A stretch of 64,000 nt of DNA from Apostichopus japonicus (Eukaryota > Echinodermata > Holothuroidea > Aspidochirotida > Stichopodidae): positions 14,347,501-14,411,500 of the forward strand of contig NC_092568.1 of the NCBI RefSeq assembly GCF_037975245.1. The letters are read 5' to 3'. Position 1 is the stretch's first letter; every line of letters begins with the position of its first letter. Of the stretch, positions 57,643 to 64,000 are shown one piece after another. The notes beneath the pieces are model-generated. The model did not search any database, was not told the DNA's origin, and worked only from the letters and a program-made list of their open reading frames with translations. The translations under genes and the position numbers were made by a program.

Positions 57643-60004
57643 CCCAGACGAATTTAAGGCAGGAAAACCCAGGAATTCCCTGGAATATAAGCCAGGAAAA
57701 GCCTGGATTTAACCCAGGGAAATCCAGGGAAATTCCTGGGTTTGAAAATGGTAATTCGGACAGGAAAAGCCCGGTAAAGCCTGGTTTATATAACTCATTT
57801 AGAGCCAGGTAAAGGCCGGACAAGCCTGGATGGTTAACCCAGGTTTACCCCGGAAAAGCCAGGTCTCTAGTGTGTGAGTGAAGAGCCAGGAAAAACCAGG
57901 AAAAGCCTGGTATGCACACCCAGGAAAAGCCAGGTCCCTGTTTATATCAGTGAGGAGCCAGGAAAAGCCAGGTATACATACCCAGGATTACCCCGGAAAA
58001 GCCAGGTGTCCATGCTTACCCTATATAAATTATCTTGCTGGCTAGTTGGCAGTTACTTTTAGCTTATAGGAGGTTTGAGTGTGTTTGTGGTATAGGAAAT
58101 TTTCATAACTTAAAATCATGAATTATATGTAAGGGTGTTTGCGACTGAAAATAAATGATTGTTCTTGATCAGAGAACTCTGGGTTTGGTGTGATGACCAA
58201 ACACAGAACAAGACACATAAAAATGGAACACTCAACTGGATTGGATCAAAATAAATTATAATTATGAATAACAAACAATATACAGCTGATCTGGGCCCAG
58301 TCAAAGAATTAAATCAAATGACTTAGAGTCGTGAGGTGCACCCAAATGTTAAAGTAAATACACTTAATTTATAAATCTGTTCTGGTGAGTTGGCGTGCTG
58401 GTGACATCAGGTACAGATCTTCCACGACATCAGATCTTCCACGACATCAGTATAGTTGAACAGATTAAATTGTATGATAAATTTCCGATCCCAACAAAAT
58501 AGTATCCTTTAATTAATAAGCAATAGTGTCCCAGGGTATCCTTTCAGTAAAATACTGTCAGTTAACCAAATGGTGTCCTGGAATATCCTTTATGGTAAAA
58601 TAATATCCTCTAAGTAAATAATATCCTTTATAGTAAATAATGTCCTTTATAGTAAAATGCATGCCAGACTGTCTGCTGAATATCACTCCTTCCATAAAAT
58701 AATAAGGACTACAGTAACTTGATTTTGTAAATTAAGGTTTAAAACAAACTATCCAGCATTTAAAACTATATTTCTCCTCTTTTACAACTGTCTTGCTCCA
58801 ATACTCATGGCCAACTGCCTAACTTCCTATACCCTCACAAAACTCCTTTGTTCCTGTAATATATATGCACAGACCCTTTTTCCTGTGAGAGCTAATTTCC
58901 AGGAAGAACAACTTCCACGACATCAGTATAGTTGAACAGAATAAATTGTATGATAAATGTCCAATCCCAACAAAACAGTATCCTTTAATTAATAAGCAAT
59001 AGTGTCCCAGGGTATCCTTTCAGTTAAATAATGTCAGTTAAACAAATGGTGTCCCGGAATATCCTTTACGGTAAAATAATATCCTCTAAGTAAATAATAT
59101 CCTTTATAGTAAATAATGTCCTTTATAGTAAAACGCGTGCCAGACTGTCAGGTGAATATCACTCCTTCCAAAAAATAATAAGGACTACAGTAACTTGATT
59201 TTGTAAATTAAGGTTTAAAACAAACTATCCAGCATTAAAACTATATTTCTCCTCTTTTGCAACTGTCTTGCTCCAATACTCATGGCCAACTGCCTAACTG
59301 CCTATACCCTCACAAAACTCTTTTGTTCCTATAATATATATACACAGACCCCTTTTCCTGTGAGAGCTAATTTCCAGGAAGAACAAAGATAGTTGCTTAG
59401 CAACCCAGAAGAGAGAAATCTTAATCTCCCCGACCACAAAACAACTTACAAATATACTGTACAAATGTATAGCCCTCTGTACAGTGAGCACTGCACTAAT
59501 AAACAAGTAAAACTATGGTACAAAAGAAAACTTTATGTAAGAGCTGACCATCTTACAACTAGCTAAATACTGGGTAAAAGGCAAGCATGGCTTTTCCTGC
59601 CTAGCCAGGACAGCATTCCACTCTCGTTTCCTGCCTATTGTGGACTTGTGAGGCTGGGTAAAGCCAGGAAAAAGGCTGGACTTTCAAAATCCTGGCTTTT
59701 CCTGCCTAGCCAGGACAGCATTGCCCTCGCTTTTCCTGCCTAGTGTGGACTTGTGAGCTTAGATGAAGCCAGGAAAAGGCTGGACTTTCAAAATCCTGGC
59801 TTTTCCTGCCTAGCCAGGACAGCATTGCCCTCGCTTTTCCTGCCTAGTGTGGACTTGATAGGCTGGGTGAAGCCAGGAAAAGGCTGGACTTTCAAAGTCC
59901 TGGCTTTTCCTGGCTACCTGAGGCAGGAATAAAGCTTGGATATCCAGGGAAACCCGGGGTTTTCTTGACTATTGCTTAAAAGCCAGGAATTATTTTCGTC
60001 TGGG
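57643..60004. mobile_element. ~2.36 kb fold-back element with CCAGG/CCTGG-rich arms
   Basis: The outer ends CCCAGACGAATTTAAGGCAGG (left, about 57643) and TTTTCGTCTGGGC (right, about 60001) are inverted. The left arm (57643-58015) is a dense run of AGCCAGGAAAAGCCTGG-like words. The right arm (about 59560-60000) is a matching run of TGGCTTTTCCTGCC words with three ~115 bp subrepeats. Arms of this kind can fold on themselves and on each other. The middle contains a 476 bp tandem duplication. No transposase and no clear target duplication are seen. It interrupts the 0.4 kb repeat array. Confidence 0.7.
58430..59390 (+). repeat. Tandem duplication of 476 bp inside the fold-back element
   Basis: Bases from about 58430 to 58905 are repeated at about 58906 to 59390 with few changes. 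The words CATCAGTATAGTTGAACAG (58445 and 58921) and GCAATAGTGTCCCAGGGTAT are exactly 476 bp apart. Each copy is rich in TATCCTTTA/TAGTAAATAA short repeats. Confidence 0.92.
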
Positions 60005-60525
60005 CAGTGTTTAAAAAAACTTCTGTTATACCTCTACCTATATGTATATAATAATGTTACACACTACAAAATATCTTTGTCACATTTTTCTTCAATCTCC
60101 ACCCATACCACTTCAGCCCAGGAAAACTGAACCAATGCAAATCAAATTGAGCAGTGCATCCTGTATAACTTTAATACTGTAATATGTAGAGGTTAACCAT
60201 TGATCCATATTTGCAATTGGGGAGATCATTGGGGGCTATGAAATGTACTCCCTGCTGGCTTCCACCTGAAACCTAAGGGAATTGTGGACCTGATTTTATT
60301 TTAAATTTTTCCCTGTGAATAATCTGTCTTCTCCAGCCCCTTGTTTGGCTTAGCTACTACTGTAGGAGGTATATCCCTGCCCTACTTTTTTTCTACCTGA
60401 TGAATTCATGGTAGTATTCTAGATACTTCTCTAACACCTTTTATCTCATAAGGTTACCCCAAGTGCTACATAATATCGTTGCCACGTTTTCCTTCAATCT
60501 ATACCTTTACCACTCCTCCACCCCT

Positions 60526-62044
60526 CAGCTACGTAGCCAGGAATTTGAAAGGGGGAGAGCACTTTTTGCGACTGATATGGATTTTCAAAATTGTAGGCAC
60601 GACTATCTGAGCGGAGCGCCACCATCGGTTGGCGCGGAGCGTACAAGAAAATTTTTGGTTTTACAAACCCCCCCAGATGGCCGGAAACGGCCCTTCCCGA
60701 GTGTTCATTCTGGTTCCATGGCCTCTTGCTAACTTGAGACACCTTATTCAATATCACTTTTAAACCAAAAAAAACAAACGAGTTAAAATAGTACGTAATT
60801 CAATACTACATAATCGTTCGGTATTTAAAATTATCAAAGTACATGTACAGAGTAGTCTTACTTTTCAACTGCTGATACTTGTAGATACATATATAGATAG
60901 GCCAGAAATGTCTTTGATACAACTATAGCCAGTAATTGTCTTTGATACAACTGTAAATGTTTAAGTTAGCCTAATATTAGAGAAGGCGAGAGCTATCTGA
61001 CGATTGCCATCTGATGCAAATTTCTCAACTGTTTTCTCAACTGAAATATTATCTGCGTAAACGGGTTCTTAACTAGATGTTAAAAAAACTGACAAGATCG
61101 GATTCTAGACTTTTTCGGCGGGTAGAGTGTTGAATGAAACGGCATGCGATAGAAATGACAGCCTAAATTAGAAGACTAGGTCATCTAATTTAGCCATATT
61201 CTTGCTACGTTCATTTCAATAGTTATTCCTGTCTGGACTCTTAAACTCGTCCAGCAATCTTATGGATTTGAAATATGGGTGTTTTTAAAAAAGATAACTT
61301 GGCCAAAAAAAGTGTAGGCCCGGGCCTACAGTGCTACATACTGGCTACGCCCCTGATCACGGATATCATATTATCAGCAGATTTTGTTTCCTGTTTGAAT
61401 TCTTTTACATGTTCTTTTACATAATATATCAGAAAGACAAACATAGTACTCTTTTACAATTTTTCCAGTAGGATGATTCTTGTTTATAGTCCAATGTCTG
61501 GACTTAAATACATTTGACGAACTTAACTGATGGACAATATAAACTTTCATATTTTGTAATATAGCCAGATATGCAGTGGCCTAAAAACAAATATCATTAT
61601 CGTTAGCAGTGTAATAATTATTTAAAGGAAGTGCGTATCACGTACGATTGCTATAGCTTAGCTTCATAACATGCTGTTCGTGCACAACTTAGGACGAATC
61701 ATAGAAAGGATGAAAACGAACGTTGTCGACGTTGTTGTGCATACAGTTCGTGACATTCCATAGAGTGCGGTTAGGTAGGCAATATGTATTTTATTACGCA
61801 GTGGCCAACTGTAGGCTTGTAATAGGCTATAGGCTAAATTTAGCTAATTGCATCTGCCAAACTAAGTTAGTAGTTGAATCAGTAGGCGTGAATGTTACTA
61901 CGATTATAATCAAGTTAACGGAGCTGACGAGTATTCAAGATCAAAAGAGCACTGACAAAATACCATGCTAAAAAAACAACAGTTTAAAAAAAAAAATTGA
62001 CACTGAAAGGGGGGAGCGGTCGCTCCCCCCTGGCTACGTCCCTG
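60526..62044 (+). mobile_element. 1519 bp hAT-like element, family 6
   Basis: The left end CAGCTACGTAGCCAGG and the right end CCTGGCTACGTCCCTG are inverted (14 of 16). It is flanked by a perfect 8 bp duplication, CCACCCCT (60518-60525 and 62045-62052). It carries a copy of the GCGCCA-loop-TTGGCGC box at about 60610-60645 followed by CAGATGGCCGGAAACGGCC, as in 49582-51246. An internal CTGGCTACGCCCCTG at about 61340-61354 looks like another right end, implying a nested or composite structure. There is no recognisable transposase. Confidence 0.85.
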
Positions 62045-62984
62045 CCACCCCTGGTAAACTGTGAATCAATGCCAAATCAAATTGAGGTGCATCCTGTATT
62101 GATTCTCTAATCTTTATACTGCATTCCTAAATGTGTTAGAGGTTGACATTGACCCCATTTATCCATATTTGCAATTCAGGGAATCATTGGGGGCTCTCAT
62201 CTGGAAGATAAGGGATGACTTATTGGCGGTCCTTCCACGTTGTATTTTTTTGTGGGTGGGGGAGGGGGGGGCATTCTGCCTTTACCTATCCCTCTGGCTA
62301 AGCTAAAAGGTTTGCCACACCCTACCATTTTCTCTGCCTGACTTGTACAATCAAATGACTTTTCAAATTAGGTATTAGTCCTGGGTACATATTTCATGTT
62401 TTATTTGTAGCCCCATTCCAAATTTCACCATTCTGTTCAGAACATCTCTACCCTGACCCCTCCTCCACCTCTAACATAGTACTAATGCAGATTGACATCT
62501 GTCTATGGAGTGCCTCATTTTGTTAGATCTGATAAAAGTCAATGTCTAGAGGCTGCATTGACCCCATTTTCCCTATTTGCACTGGTCCTTTGTGAATCAT
62601 TGGGGAGGGGGCTGTAATGTTAAACAAACCTACTGGCTTCCATCTGGAAGCTAAGGGTATTCTTATTGGTGGTCCTGATGTTGCTTCCAACTTATCACCT
62701 GGGGATGTTCTGCCTCTGCCCCCTTCCCTTCCCTTTCCTTTTGATAAGCTATACTAGTGGTATATCTCTTTCCTCCTTTTTTGCTGCCTGACTGATAAAT
62801 TAATGTTAAAGGTGGTATTTCTATATACTTACTAATACCTTTGGCTATGTACTTTAGTTACCCCAACCCAAAATATTTCTCTTCACTCTCAATGTATAGA
62901 GGTTAAAGATGTATCGGTCCCTAACTGTATGCTATATGATTTCAAACTGCACTTTTCCTGGAGGCATTACCCTCTAAACTTTTC

Positions 62985-63500
62985 CCATACTGCTAAATAA
63001 GCAAAGAAGATGACTGGATGTCCCAGCATAGGCGTAGGAGCCTAATTTGATTTGGGGGGGGGGGGCTGTAACGACTTGCCCGAAAAATATAACCAAATTT
63101 TTGCCACTAACCGATGAATACTATATGATATGCACATTAAGATGTTGAATTTTGGTTATATTTTCCGTGTTATTACCCTTCCATATTGGTTTTAATTATT
63201 GGGGAAGTCGTTACAATAATAACGATAATATTAAATAACAATATCAGTTTAACTATTGAAAAACACATTGCAAATTACTCTTCTTTCAGTAGGTGCCCGA
63301 AAAATTCTCAGCATATTGCCCGAATTTTCACACAAAAATCTTGGTTGGGGGGCTGCAACCCCCCAGCCCCCCGCCTCCTACGCCTATGTGTCCCAGTGAG
63401 GTAAATTACCTTCAGAGTGGTAATATGAAGAGTATAAAAATTTTGACCATATGCAATTATGGACCATATTTGAAAACTTGCATATTTGGGTCAATACCTT
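62985..63500 (-). repeat. Dispersed element fragment, reverse, split by a MITE
   Basis: When the MITE at 63027-63388 and one target copy are removed, the minus strand reads TTACCACTCTGAAGGTAATT, TACCTCACTGGGACATCC. This matches the satellite B junction box (TTACCAACCTGGAGG, ACCGCACTGGGACATTC). The flanking GGTCCATAATTGCATATGG region extends it toward 63500. Confidence 0.55.
63027..63388 (+). mobile_element. hAT-like MITE, family 7 (TIR CATAGGCGTAGGAG)
   Basis: The element starts CATAGGCGTAGGAG and ends CTCCTACGCCTATG, a perfect 14 bp inverted repeat. It is flanked by a perfect 8 bp duplication, TGTCCCAG (63019-63026 and 63389-63396). G/C runs lie just inside both ends as in family 1, whose TIR shares GGCGTAGGA. 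There is no transposase. Confidence 0.93.
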
Positions 63501-64000
63501 TAACATGGACCCTTTTTACCCTGATTGCAATGGGGAGAATCATTGGTAGAGGGCTGTGAAATATTTCCGTTCTGTCTTGAAACTAAGGATGGCGGGGGGG
63601 GGGGGTGGTTGCGGTTGCCTTGACCTCCATTGCTCTGGCTATCCTGTACTTTGATGTTAAAGGTAGCAGTAGTAGATAATTCATTTATGTACTACTTTTA
63701 CCCACGTTAAAGAACCCTCCCACTTTCTGTTCAATTCCTACATTTAACATCATCTACTCCTGGTATGTATTGAACCAATGCCAAATCACATTGAGAGAAA
63801 ACTCCCTTATTGATTTTGTAATTTTGTTACTATCACACAAAATGTATACCTTGAAACGTATGTACCATAACCTATAGGTTTAATATACACCCCATGAAGG
63901 GTACGGGGGAATGAGGGAATGGTGATGGCAAAGGGGCTGTAAATTTGTATCTCTTGGCTTCCACTTTGCAGCTGAAGGGAGGTGGTATATGTCCCACCTT

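Larger units (their letters stand above)
56640..64000 (+). repeat. Ancient diverged tandem repeat, ~0.35-0.41 kb unit
   Basis: A unit with the order CAAATCAAATTGAGAGGTGC, TAGAGGTTAACATTGACCCC, TTGCAATGGGGAGAATCATT, GGGGGCTGTGAAATGT, GGCTTCCATCTGGAAGC and TTTGGCTAAGCTACTGG recurs along the whole stretch. The GACCCC landmark falls at about 56724, 57084, 57411, 60195, 62147, 62560 and 63503. After subtracting the inserted elements, spacing is roughly 330-450 bp, except for the last interval, which contains a partial copy near 62890 and a MITE. Divergence is high. The array runs off the right edge of the window. No conserved frame is apparent. Confidence 0.7.

Noticed and set aside
57456-57812. 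118-codon open frame and its minus-strand partners
   Set aside because: They span the boundary between the 0.4 kb repeat and the fold-back element. The composition reflects CCAGG repeats.

Overview
The window looks like nuclear DNA of an animal, most likely a marine invertebrate deuterostome. An echinoderm such as a sea cucumber is my best guess, but that rests only on overall texture: AT-rich, intron-like sequence with short exons, GT/AG splice signals, many small hAT-like terminal-inverted-repeat elements, and large satellite arrays. There is no bacterial-style gene organisation, and I see no rRNA gene, tRNA gene or CRISPR array.

Layout. (1) Bases 1-8165 are satellite A, a 56-57 bp monomer mixed with longer monomers. 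The array runs forward, flips near 3434-3453, runs in reverse to about 6860, then flips forward again. It contains an exact 640 bp direct duplication 2440 bp apart and a ~1.0 kb foreign block (3573-4594) carrying nine copies of a hairpin-like motif. (2) Bases 8166-22620 are satellite B, about 60 copies of a ~233 bp monomer with nested higher-order repeats. (3) Bases 22621-28000 hold several old dispersed copies of an element that contains the core of the satellite B monomer. (4) Bases 28845-55872 contain short exon-like segments on the plus strand. The best supported are 38200-38383 joined in phase to 39599-39708, the symmetric exon 44732-44866, and a 3' end of three phase-0 exons (55099-55155, 55312-55371, 55813-55872) with a stop codon and polyadenylation signals. 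The complete gene or genes cannot be joined from sequence alone. (5) Interspersed among these are at least seven TIR elements with perfect or near-perfect 8-bp target duplications (hAT type), a dead LINE fragment, and a 123 bp tandem array (45488-49240) split by one hAT insertion. (6) Bases 56640-64000 are an old, diverged tandem repeat of about 0.35-0.41 kb, interrupted by a fold-back element, a 1.5 kb hAT-like element and a small hAT MITE.

The most interesting signals are: the likely descent of satellite B, and perhaps satellite A, from a dispersed element still present next to the array; the inversion junctions of satellite A lying on palindromes native to its monomer; the uncharacterised nine-motif block inside satellite A; two hAT elements with different ends sharing the same four-copy internal array; and an exon duplication near 55.1-55.4 kb.
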